NCBI GenBank assembly: GCA_964522605.1
Contig: CAZFWV010000245.1
Coordinates: forward strand, 1-10,421
Reading direction: 5' to 3'
DNA: 10,421 bases
DNA from: CAVZLD01 sp964522605
GTDB lineage: Bacteria; Planctomycetota; Planctomycetia; Pirellulales; Pirellulaceae
Of this stretch, positions 1 to 7,613 are shown piece by piece (position 1 is the stretch's first letter; each line of letters begins with the position of its first letter). Under the pieces are notes generated by a model. The model saw only the letters and a list, made by a program, of their open reading frames with translations. It was not told where the DNA came from and made no database searches. Made by a program: the position numbers and the translations under genes.

Positions 1-22
1 ATCCCAACGGTTCTAAAATGTT

Positions 23-73
23 CCCTCGCTGACGCTTCGGGTTAGGATGTACGCCAGGTGTGCAACTTCAAAA
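23..73. repeat. Dispersed intergenic repeat fragment at left edge
   Basis: Two short blocks recur elsewhere in the window. Positions 29-43 (CTGACGCTTCGGGTT) match 7782-7796 at 14 of 15 bases and 9151-9165 at 13 of 15. Positions 60-73 (GTGCAACTTCAAAA) match 7768-7781 exactly. Here the CTTCGGGTT block precedes the GCAACTTC block; at 7768-7796 the order is reversed. Read on the minus strand the first block gives the peptide LTRSVSEG, which I recall as a recurrent spurious tail in planctomycete protein predictions. The rest of 1-160 shows no gene and no clear terminator for the gene ending at 161. Confidence 0.6.
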
Positions 74-160
74 GCCATAAAGTCAGGTTTTTCAGTAAAA
101 TGTTCTTGGTTCTTTACGTCGATATCCATGCTGTTTCGCGTTTGTCGCTTCCGCAGTCCA

Positions 161-3100
161 TCAGGGCCCGCGCCCTCTGCGGCGGCCGCGCAGCAAATCC
201 TGTAGCGCATCTTCCAGTTGTTCTGCGTTGGCGGATTTGAGCGGAACGATCCCGATCTTGCGCGTATCTTCGACCTCGGCGCGTTGGTCCAACTGTTGCA
301 CCAGTTCCGACACTTCTTCCGCCAGCACTTTGGGGGCCAGGATCACGATCGAGTTTGTGACATTATCGACCTGCAGCGTCAGCAGGGGGCCGGCGGCGGC
401 GGCGTTCATCTGTTGCAGGACCGTCGCGACTTCGGAAGGAACCCCGCGCGGGATGTTGATCCGTGGACCCGTGCCACCGGATTTGAGTTGACTGGCGTAG
501 ATCCCCTGGAGGATATCCAGCACGCGGGCCGCATCGGTGTATTTCAGCGGGACAATCACCGGTGGACCGCTGATAAACAACTCCGAGACGTTGGACGAAT
601 CGAGAACCTGCAGCAATTCCGCAATCAACGCCCGGTCATTGGGGCGGCCATGGACGATGAGTGCATTCAGTCGTTCATCGGCGACAATTGCCACGCGGCT
701 GAACGAGCCTCGCGTCGTGAACGGCATGTTGTCAAACAGCTTTTCGAGCGTTTGCGCGACTTCCCCCGCTCCTGCATTCTTTAGCGTGAATACTGCGAAG
801 TTTCCGCCACCCGTTTCCAGCGAGTATTGGCGCGAGATGGTGCGAAGCAGGGATTCGATCTGGCTGAGCGCCTCGGGATCCTGGGACATGACCGTGATCG
901 AATCCTGGCCGGGAACCAGCAACACAGCGGGTGGGGGAGTTGGTGGTGCAGTCGAATCTGTTGTTGGCGTCGCAGACGATTCGGTTGTTTGTGGTGCCTC
1001 GGTCGTTGCTTCGTCCGTGCCGGTGACCGCGCCCGGGGTCTGAGTTTGCGGAGTGCTGGACGGTGAGGCATTGGGTTTCGCCTCGCCGTTCTGCGCCGGC
1101 GTGGATTCGCCGCTTACAAGAGCCGGCGCGGTCGATTCGATCACGTCCGCGGTTTCGGCAACGAACCGCGTGCGCAGCAACTCCTGCTGCGCCGATTGAT
1201 CCTCCGAGGAGGACGCGGGGGGCACTGGATTTGGCGATTCAGCAGGCTCGGCCGGCGGAGTCCCCTGCGGTTTCTCGGATGGCGGATCATTCGTGTTTGG
1301 TCGGTTGGCCGGTGGAATCATTTGCTCCAAGAGCGGATTGTTCGACTGAGGCGTCAGGACGCGCGGTGGTTGCACGACGCGTAGTGGATTGTCGCGCAGG
1401 CGTGGCCAGACCCGCTCAATCTGCTCCACCGCATCCTGGACATCGCCGCGGAAGGGAATCACACGCATGCCTTTGGTGGATTGGGCCGCCACGTCGGGCA
1501 GTTCGCCCATCTTGGCGAGCAGTTGCCGAATCTCATCCAACTGTTTGCGTGTCCCGCGGACGACGAGTTGCTGTGTTTCGCTATCTCCATTGGCGACGGG
1601 TGGCTCGGGATCCTCCGCATACAGACGATCAATGGCCAACTCGGCAAAGAATGGATCCATCGTCTGTAACGGGAAGACTTCAAAGATCGTCTCCGCGCCC
1701 TGCATCTGTTCGATCGCTCCCCGGATCAATTCGTGCTGTTTGTCCGTTGCGACCGCCAGGACCTGGTCCGAGGCGGTGTCGAGAGACACCTCGACCGCGG
1801 GCTCCTGATTCTCGAACAAGTCCTGGAGGGCGGACAATAAAGACTCATCCGCATCGCCTTTCAGCGGGTAGACGACCAGTTTGCGGCGCGAGCTTCCGTC
1901 GGCGGAATTCTCCATCTGGGAGACGACCTGAGCGATCGTGCGATGTTCTTCCGGTGGTGCCTTGACGAGAATCGTCTGGTTCTCGGGATCTGCGGAAATC
2001 CGGACCTCGTACTCCCGTCGAAACATGTCTTCCAGCGCATTGAAGACCGACTGAAAGTTGGCCTGTGTGATTCGATACGCCTGCAGGGAAGGCTGTTCCG
2101 CATTGGGGCGATCGAGTTCCTTGACGGTCGTCTGGATTCGTTCGTGCTCCTCGGGTGTCGCGGTGGCAACCAGCAGCTTATTCTCCGAATCGACCGCGAA
2201 CACGGCATCGGGCAATAAGGATTCGAGCACGGTTTCTGCCGCCTCGACGTCGCCAATCTGAAAACTGTAAACGCGCGTTTCGGTCGGGTCTTCACGCGCG
2301 ACATCGAGCTGTTGGATCGTTGCGTCGATCCGCAGGTGGTCCGCCTTCGAGGCGGTTGCGACAATCGCTCGAGTGCTTTCGTCGGCGGTGATTACTGCCT
2401 GGGGTAGCAGTTCTTCTAAGGCCTCTTGCGCGGCGTAAACATCTCCATATTGCAGTCGGTAGGCCTTCGTTTCTCGCGTGTCGGCGTCGGGGGACTGGAG
2501 TTCCTCGAGGACTTTTTGGACTTTCGCCTGGTCTTCCGTCGAGGCGGTGACCATCACGGCACGGTTCTCATCATCAATGGCGATGCTGGCGCGGGGCAAC
2601 ATCGAGCGGAGTGCCTGACGCACGCCGTACAGCTCGCCTGCCTGCAGTCGATAAACTTTCGTCTCCCGCTGCGTGGCTGCCGGATCGTTCAGTTGGCTGA
2701 CCACCGATTCGATCTTCTTCTGGTCCGAGGGGCTGGCCGTCGCCACGAGTAAACCGTTTTCTTCATCGGTGACGATGATCGCCTCCGGCGAGAGGTTGCG
2801 CAGCGCATATCGCAGGCTGTAAAGTTCACCCATCTCGATGCGATAGACTTTCGTCTCCAGCGCGCTGAACGTCGGATCATCCATCTGCTCAACGACTTTG
2901 CGGATCTGCTCGTGCTCCTCCGTCGTCGCCGTAGCGATCAGCGTGCGGCTGGACCGATCGATGCCGAAGGTGGCTTTGGGCAGCAGGGATTGCAGGCTAC
3001 CGTAAAGAGCAGTCACGTCACCTTCCTGAACACGATACACAACCGTTTCGCGGCCCGTGTCTGGTGGCTGGTCCAATTGCTTGATGATCTCGGCGATACG

Positions 3101-6100
3101 CGCATGATCCTCTGGCAGCGAGTTGACCGTCAGGCTGTTCGTGGGGATGTCGACGGACAGCAAAGCGCGCGGCATGAGTTGGGAGAGAGTCAACCGAACC
3201 GAGCTGGGATCGGCATATTCGAAGCGATAGACTTTGGTTTCGCGTTGCGTGGCCTGGGGGTCATTCAATTGTTCAAGAATCGTTGCGATCTGCTCTTGAT
3301 CCGACGGGCGGGCGGTGACGACCAACAGTCCGTTTTGCTCGTCCGGGACGACGATGACGTCCGGCGAGAGAGATCGTAGTGAGTATCGCAGGGAATAAAG
3401 TTGGCTGATCCGGTCGACGTGATAGACCTTGGTTTCCAGGACACGTGCAGACGGATCGTCCATCTGCTGAACCACCTCGCGAATTCGCGCCTGATCTTGC
3501 TTGGACGCGGTCGCGACGAGAGTGCGACTCGCGGGATCGATGCCGATCACCGCCTCGGGTACGAGCGGTTGCAGGGTGCTCCGCAGCGCCGTCACCTCCC
3601 CCTGTTCCAGCCGGTAAACGACCGTTTCTCGCTGGTCATCCGGCGGTTGATCCAGTTGCTTGATGAACTGCCCGATTCGTTCCTGATCGGCGGGCACGGC
3701 GTTCGCCATCAGGCTGCGCGTGGCAAGGTCGACGACGATGTTGCTTTCGGGCAGCAACTGCAACAGCGTCAGTCGGGCGGAGGCCGGATCGGCATGTTGC
3801 AGGCGATAGACCTGAGAGATTTTTTCCGGCGCGTCCGCCAGCCGTGTCAGGATTTCATCAATCGCGGCTTTCAGTTCCGCATGTTGTTCGCTGGTCGCCC
3901 GCACGACGAGCGCCTTCCGCTCCGAATCGGGAATCAGCGACAGTCCGGCGGTCAGTTGGGGATCGAGCAGTGGAGTCAGCGTGGCGGGCGACATCTTGCC
4001 CAGCGAGTACACTTTGACTTCCGTGGTCTGCGGCTGCGCCAGGACCTGTTCCAATTCGTCTAACGTCTTCTTGATTAACTCATGATCTGTGCTCCGCGCA
4101 CGAATCAGTAGCTGGCTAGGGTCGGCGGAAGTGAGGAACTGGAGGTCGGGAACGGCGGTTTGCAGCAGTTGTTGTGCTTCGGCGATGGACGCCCGCTGCA
4201 GTTGATAGGTTGCCAATTTCCAGTCGGGCGGCTCGAGTTGACTCTGCAGCGATTTCAGCAATTCATCGATCGCTGTATGTTCGTGCGGCAAAGCCCAGAC
4301 GGTGAGTCGGTCGGCCTGCGTATCGGGGACGACCTCGGCGCGGGGAGCGATCTCCTCGAGCAGGCCTTTGACGCGCGTCAGGATTTCCGGAGGTCCTTGA
4401 TAGACGCGAACGGCACCCTTTTCTGCATCAGGATCGCCCGCCTCAATCTTCTCCACCGCGGCCCGAATCAGATCATGCGTCGCGTTGTCGGCCCAAATCA
4501 AAATCTGACTTCGGTCCGAGGAGACACTCATTTGTGCGTTGGGGGCGATCTGCTGGAGTGCTTCGACCACATCGTAAGCCCGCATCCGAGTGATCGTATA
4601 CACCCGCAACTCGCCGTTGCCTTCGGTTTCGCCGCCCGTCAGCTTCAGCATCGCCTGCTGAATCAGTTCATGCTCTTCCGGCGTGGCCCAGGCGACGATC
4701 ATCCGGCGCGTTCGGTCGCCCGTCAGTCGGGCGTTCGGCACGAGTTCTTGCAGCAGAAACTCCACGTCGCGCGTGCTGCGGTTACCGTAGGGATAGGCGA
4801 CGATGGTCCGTTGCCCCTCGCCCGCCTGCTGGCGGAAATCTTCGACCGTCTTGGCGAGCAATTCATGGTCCTTTTCGGTTCCCCAGGCGATGATCGAGTT
4901 CGTGTCGCGATCGGGAACCAGGGACATGTCGGGCGCCAGCTCTTGAAACATCTGGACCACATCGCGAGCGTCGATTTCGCCCAGCTTGTAATAGACCATC
5001 TTGTTCTTGCCAGCCGCGGCGGGCGCATCCATCTGCTTGATCGCCGGGCCGATCTGTTCGTGCTCGGCCGGCGTGGTCCAGACCAGGACGCGCCCACTTT
5101 CTTGATCCGCGACGATCTTTGTGTCCGGATACAGTTCCTGCAGGACCGTTTGAATGCTGGTCGGATCTCCCTGCTCCACGGGATAGGCAACCAGTTGCAG
5201 CGACGGTGCCGACTCGACATCGCTGACTGACTGCAGGACTTCCTTCAGCCGCTCGTGCTGCGTGGGACGCGCCCAGATTGTCAATTCGGTCGGAAGCGAT
5301 GTTTCCACAATGCGAATTCCCGGCAACTCGTTTTGCAGCGAGGGTAGAATCGCCAGGAATCGCTTCCGCTGCGACGGTGTCACCGCGTAAACCTGCAGCC
5401 GCGGCTCCTGCACCGGTAACTCACTGCGCAACTGTTGCAGCAGGTCTGCGGCCCGAGCGTGTTCGATGTCCGTCGCAACCAGTCCCATGCGATCGGGCTG
5501 ATCCCCATCCAAAACCTGCACGTCACGTAATTCCGGAGCGAGCTGATCCTTTAGTGCTGAGAAGCGTGCGCGGAGAGCCGGAGTGACATCGTAAAACTTC
5601 AGCTGCCTCAGCTCGTCGGGAAACTGTTCTTTCAGTTCCTGCAATAACTCCGCGACGCGCTGCTGTTGGTCCTCGCGGGCCACAATCTGCAGTGCATTTT
5701 GCTGCGATGTTTCCAGAATCGTGATCGTCGTCAATTCGGGCGAGATCTGCTTGTACGTACTGACAAACTGTCGTCGCTGCTCAGGCGTAACGGTGTAAAC
5801 GCGCAGTTGTTTCTGCGGAGTGTCGGTTGCTGTCGTGCTCAGTTGAGTCAGCAGTCGCTCGATTGTCTCCTGTTCGCTCGCGGTCGCAATGACCATCAAC
5901 CGGCGAGGATCCGATTGCAACTGGATCGTTGCCTTGGGCACAAACGTCTGCAGGATGTTCTCCAGGTCGCCGGTCTCGCGCTCTGATAGCGGATAGTACT
6001 TCAGTTGCCGATCCGCCGAGGGGGGAGCATCGAATTGTCGAATCATCTGCTGCAGAATCGCGTGTTGCGCGGCGCTGGCGACGACCACAACACGCCCGCT

Positions 6101-7450
6101 CTCCAAGTCCGTGGCGACTTCTGATTTCGGCAACAGGTCTTGAATCACCTCCGCCAGTTCGGCCGGACTGGTGTTCTGCAGCGTGTACACCGCCGCCTGC
6201 CGATCGCCCAGATCCAGCTCCGAAGTCGTCGGCACCCCCAGCAGTTCCTGCAGCTTCTGGTGTTGCTCCGGACGCGCAAAGATCGCCAACTGATGCGAAT
6301 CGCTGTCCGCGACAATCTTTGCCCCCGGCGCGAGTTCCTTCAGTTGATTGATAAAGTCTTCGCCGGCGCCTTGTTCTAACGCATACACCTCGAGTCGGGC
6401 CTGCCGCTCGGGAGATGTGGGCGACGACATCTCTTCCAAGTACCTCTTGATCGCCGCATGTTTGTCGGGTGTCGCGAATACATTCAACTGCCCAGCCTGC
6501 TCGTCGATCGTGATCTTGGCATCGCCGACGAGGTTGTTCAGCATTTCGACCGTGGATTCCAGGTCTAAAGATTCGACGGGATAGATCGCCAACTCGGGTT
6601 TGGGAGCGGGAGGTTTCGGTTCTCGCGGTCGTTCCTTCCGTGGCTCGGGAATTGACGCGATGACCGCACTGACGGCCCGCATCTTTCCCGCCCGGGCCGT
6701 CACCAGTGCCTGACGGGACTGCGGCAAAATCGTCACTCGTCCGTTGGGTTCCAGCAACGGTTGCACTTCGTCCGACACGGCCTGGACCGATCGACCGCCG
6801 AGAGGAAAGTTGACTTGGACGAGTTCAAAATCGCCGTACTTCTCGAGATCCTCGAGACGAACTTGCGGGATCAGGCCTTCCGGAAGACCGTCGGAAAGAT
6901 CCGCGCAGATCAACATCCGATCGCGACGGATCAAGGCGAACTTCCGCGTCGAAAGGACTCCGTTGAGCAAGTCGAGCGCCTCGGTCGGCGAATACGATTT
7001 CGTATCGCTGTACGTGAACGTGCCGGGCGGTGTTTGGTTGACAACCAGCGACAGTCCCGCCTGGCGTGCAAACCAGTCCAAGACTTCGACCCAATTCTGA
7101 TCGCGGAAGTTGAACCGCAGCTTCGCCTGGCCCGGCAGTGTGGTGAACTTCTGTTTCTGTTCCGAATTCAGCACTTCCGCCAACTGCGAATCGACCTCGG
7201 CCGTCTGCTGGTCCCGCTGGTCCTGATCGGGTGAGGAGAGCGCTTCGGCGCGTTTCTGAAGAAGCTGGGCAATCTGCGCGCGTTGTTCGTCCGTCAGTTG
7301 CAGTTGCGCGGCGATCTCGGGATCCGCCAGACGGGTGAGATCCGGGGGGGCCGCCGGAGTTGTTTCCTGAGCGTCTGCGAAGGGGTTCAACCACAAGAAG
7401 ACCGCGCAGGCAACAGCCGCCCGAAGGCATGGTGAAAAACGCCAGGACAT
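161..7450 (-). CDS. Giant exported protein of about 30 tandem secretin N1-like domains, no barrel
   Basis: A single frame of 2,429 residues. The ATG at 7450 has GGAG 10 nt upstream (complement of 7461-7464). Residues 1-27 are a signal peptide (hydrophobic core AAVACAVFLWL, cleavage ADA|QE), so the product should reach the periplasm or beyond. Residues 38-105 are helical with an LTDEQ motif. Residues 111-182 resemble the N0/STN domain of secretins (RFNFRDQNW, EVLDWFARQAG, NGVL). Residues 207-268 are a first N1-like unit, followed by a Pro/Lys linker (269-285). Residues 286-2027 hold about 27 tandem units of about 64 residues, each starting with a VY-type strand, then L..L.P, an acidic turn, a second strand and a helix ending in Q-(L/M)-D-like residues. 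Residues 2028-2175 are a low-complexity linker. Further units follow, and the chain stops halfway through one with a basic tail (RGRRRGRGP). Domain identity is inferred from pattern. Known N1 domains pack into rings in secretin channels, but the barrel that normally follows is absent, so a structural or binding role outside the cytoplasm is more likely than a channel. Function unknown. Confidence 0.93.
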   Translation of the reverse strand: MSWRFSPCLRAAVACAVFLWLNPFADAQETTPAAPPDLTRLADPEIAAQLQLTDEQRAQIAQLLQKRAEALSSPDQDQRDQQTAEVDSQLAEVLNSEQKQKFTTLPGQAKLRFNFRDQNWVEVLDWFARQAGLSLVVNQTPPGTFTYSDTKSYSPTEALDLLNGVLSTRKFALIRRDRMLICADLSDGLPEGLIPQVRLEDLEKYGDFELVQVNFPLGGRSVQAVSDEVQPLLEPNGRVTILPQSRQALVTARAGKMRAVSAVIASIPEPRKERPREPKPPAPKPELAIYPVESLDLESTVEMLNNLVGDAKITIDEQAGQLNVFATPDKHAAIKRYLEEMSSPTSPERQARLEVYALEQGAGEDFINQLKELAPGAKIVADSDSHQLAIFARPEQHQKLQELLGVPTTSELDLGDRQAAVYTLQNTSPAELAEVIQDLLPKSEVATDLESGRVVVVASAAQHAILQQMIRQFDAPPSADRQLKYYPLSERETGDLENILQTFVPKATIQLQSDPRRLMVIATASEQETIERLLTQLSTTATDTPQKQLRVYTVTPEQRRQFVSTYKQISPELTTITILETSQQNALQIVAREDQQQRVAELLQELKEQFPDELRQLKFYDVTPALRARFSALKDQLAPELRDVQVLDGDQPDRMGLVATDIEHARAADLLQQLRSELPVQEPRLQVYAVTPSQRKRFLAILPSLQNELPGIRIVETSLPTELTIWARPTQHERLKEVLQSVSDVESAPSLQLVAYPVEQGDPTSIQTVLQELYPDTKIVADQESGRVLVWTTPAEHEQIGPAIKQMDAPAAAGKNKMVYYKLGEIDARDVVQMFQELAPDMSLVPDRDTNSIIAWGTEKDHELLAKTVEDFRQQAGEGQRTIVAYPYGNRSTRDVEFLLQELVPNARLTGDRTRRMIVAWATPEEHELIQQAMLKLTGGETEGNGELRVYTITRMRAYDVVEALQQIAPNAQMSVSSDRSQILIWADNATHDLIRAAVEKIEAGDPDAEKGAVRVYQGPPEILTRVKGLLEEIAPRAEVVPDTQADRLTVWALPHEHTAIDELLKSLQSQLEPPDWKLATYQLQRASIAEAQQLLQTAVPDLQFLTSADPSQLLIRARSTDHELIKKTLDELEQVLAQPQTTEVKVYSLGKMSPATLTPLLDPQLTAGLSLIPDSERKALVVRATSEQHAELKAAIDEILTRLADAPEKISQVYRLQHADPASARLTLLQLLPESNIVVDLATRSLMANAVPADQERIGQFIKQLDQPPDDQRETVVYRLEQGEVTALRSTLQPLVPEAVIGIDPASRTLVATASKQDQARIREVVQQMDDPSARVLETKVYHVDRISQLYSLRYSLRSLSPDVIVVPDEQNGLLVVTARPSDQEQIATILEQLNDPQATQRETKVYRFEYADPSSVRLTLSQLMPRALLSVDIPTNSLTVNSLPEDHARIAEIIKQLDQPPDTGRETVVYRVQEGDVTALYGSLQSLLPKATFGIDRSSRTLIATATTEEHEQIRKVVEQMDDPTFSALETKVYRIEMGELYSLRYALRNLSPEAIIVTDEENGLLVATASPSDQKKIESVVSQLNDPAATQRETKVYRLQAGELYGVRQALRSMLPRASIAIDDENRAVMVTASTEDQAKVQKVLEELQSPDADTRETKAYRLQYGDVYAAQEALEELLPQAVITADESTRAIVATASKADHLRIDATIQQLDVAREDPTETRVYSFQIGDVEAAETVLESLLPDAVFAVDSENKLLVATATPEEHERIQTTVKELDRPNAEQPSLQAYRITQANFQSVFNALEDMFRREYEVRISADPENQTILVKAPPEEHRTIAQVVSQMENSADGSSRRKLVVYPLKGDADESLLSALQDLFENQEPAVEVSLDTASDQVLAVATDKQHELIRGAIEQMQGAETIFEVFPLQTMDPFFAELAIDRLYAEDPEPPVANGDSETQQLVVRGTRKQLDEIRQLLAKMGELPDVAAQSTKGMRVIPFRGDVQDAVEQIERVWPRLRDNPLRVVQPPRVLTPQSNNPLLEQMIPPANRPNTNDPPSEKPQGTPPAEPAESPNPVPPASSSEDQSAQQELLRTRFVAETADVIESTAPALVSGESTPAQNGEAKPNASPSSTPQTQTPGAVTGTDEATTEAPQTTESSATPTTDSTAPPTPPPAVLLVPGQDSITVMSQDPEALSQIESLLRTISRQYSLETGGGNFAVFTLKNAGAGEVAQTLEKLFDNMPFTTRGSFSRVAIVADERLNALIVHGRPNDRALIAELLQVLDSSNVSELFISGPPVIVPLKYTDAARVLDILQGIYASQLKSGGTGPRINIPRGVPSEVATVLQQMNAAAAGPLLTLQVDNVTNSIVILAPKVLAEEVSELVQQLDQRAEVEDTRKIGIVPLKSANAEQLEDALQDLLRGRRRGRGP
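926..1369 (-). other. Disordered Pro/Thr/Ser-rich linker inside the giant protein
   Basis: Residues 2028-2175 are dominated by P, T, S, A, E and Q (for example PTTDSTAPPTPPP) with no regular hydrophobic pattern, so they are probably unstructured. The linker interrupts an N1-like unit: the first half (VIPFRGDVQDAVEQI) lies before it, and the second half (a strand-turn-strand at VPGQDSITVMS, then a helix at IESLLRTIS) lies after it. It separates the long array from the last units and may act as a flexible hinge or as a surface for O-linked sugars; both roles are inference. Confidence 0.75.
2663..3817 (-). repeat. Duplicated three-unit block (super-repeat) in the giant gene
   Basis: Residues 1212-1404 (3239-3817) and 1405-1596 (2663-3238) are two adjacent copies of the same ordered trio of N1-like units. 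Unit 1 shares ADP, RLTL and KQLDQPPD (about 35 of 64 residues identical by hand alignment). Unit 2 shares TVVYR, VTAL, SRTL and QMDDP (about 36 of 64). Unit 3 shares LYSLRY, NGLLV, PSDQ, QLNDP and ATQRE (about 41 of 64). The register is 579 bp for the first two units and 576 bp for the third, which has a one-codon difference. Neighbouring units within a block are clearly less alike. Confidence 0.88.
5195..5806 (-). repeat. Trio of sibling N1-like units with a VTPxxRxxF signature
   Basis: Three successive units (residues 549-616, 617-684 and 685-752) each begin with a VY- or FY-type strand followed by VTP, a basic pair and F: VTPEQRRQF, VTPALRARF and VTPSQRKRF. All three are exactly 68 residues, longer than the usual 64, with an extended turn between the two central strands. 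The signature is not seen in other units, so the trio probably arose by amplification of one unit in place. Confidence 0.8.
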
Positions 7451-7499
7451 GAGTCGGTATCTCCGCAGGCAGGTCGATGCGGGGGAGGGAGAGACGGTA

Positions 7500-7523
7500 G
7501 GATCCCTTTATTAAAGGAGATCC
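7500..7523. promoter_or_regulatory. Palindrome overlapping the giant-gene promoter
   Basis: CCTTTATTAAAGG at 7505-7517 is a perfect 6-bp inverted repeat around one T. It extends outwards with one bulged base to GGATC and GATCC at 7500-7523. It covers the -10 box proposed for the minus-strand gene and the likely transcription start, which is where a repressor would block initiation. No protein family can be named from the site alone. Confidence 0.4.
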
Positions 7524-7538
7524 ATCGCGATTGGTAAA
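7510..7538 (-). promoter_or_regulatory. Candidate sigma70-type promoter of the giant gene
   Basis: On the minus strand TTTACC (7538 to 7533) matches the -35 consensus at 4 of 6 bases, and TTTAAT (7515 to 7510) matches the -10 consensus at 5 of 6, with a 17-nt spacer. Transcription would start near 7503, giving a leader of about 50 nt before the ATG at 7450. Confidence 0.5.
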
Positions 7539-7570
7539 GCATTTCCTGTTGCGCCAGGCCGGGTCGTGTT

Positions 7571-7600
7571 CCGATTTCGAAACAAATCGGCGGCTTTTTT
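7571..7600 (+). terminator. Terminator-like hairpin with T-tract in a divergent region
   Basis: CCGATTT (7571-7577) and AAATCGG (7584-7590) form a perfect 7-bp stem with a 6-nt loop, followed by CGGC and six T residues (7595-7600). It points rightwards, but no plus-strand gene lies immediately upstream. It could end a short plus-strand RNA or antisense transcripts leaving the giant gene. The stem is AT-rich at its top and four bases separate it from the T-tract, so efficiency is uncertain. Confidence 0.45.
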
Positions 7601-7613
7601 CACTCGCCAACTA

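Larger units (their letters stand above)
1370..6595 (-). repeat. Array of about 27 tandem N1-like protein repeats
   Basis: Residues 286-2027 divide into about 27 consecutive units of 62-70 residues with no other domain between them. Recurrent signatures are VY or AY at the start of the first strand, an L..L.P segment about 25 residues in, a D-x-x-(S/T/N) turn, a second strand (VVATA, LVVTA, LIWA types), (D/E)(H/Q) at the head of the second helix, and Q-L-D or Q-M-D-D-P at the end. Divergence between most units is high, so they are old copies. The closest relations are between specific units rather than simple neighbours, as described in the two nested repeat entries. Unit boundaries were set by eye and may be off by a few residues. 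Confidence 0.85.

Noticed and set aside
13..130. 38-residue minus-strand reading frame starting MDIDVKNQEHF
   Set aside because: No ribosome binding site, and its C-terminal part (LTRSVSEGTF) is a translation of the dispersed repeat; most likely spurious.
4160..5230. 356-residue plus-strand frame
   Set aside because: Lies wholly antisense to the repeat array. Its own apparent repeats mirror those of the giant gene, and there is no family resemblance.
161..7450. Giant gene as the channel of a type II or type III secretion system
   Set aside because: No barrel domain and no other secretion genes are in the window; only the N-terminal domain type is shared.
6825..7610. 261-residue minus-strand frame overlapping the giant gene start
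   Set aside because: Different frame from the clear signal peptide and N0 domain, starts in non-coding DNA, and shows no recognisable domain.
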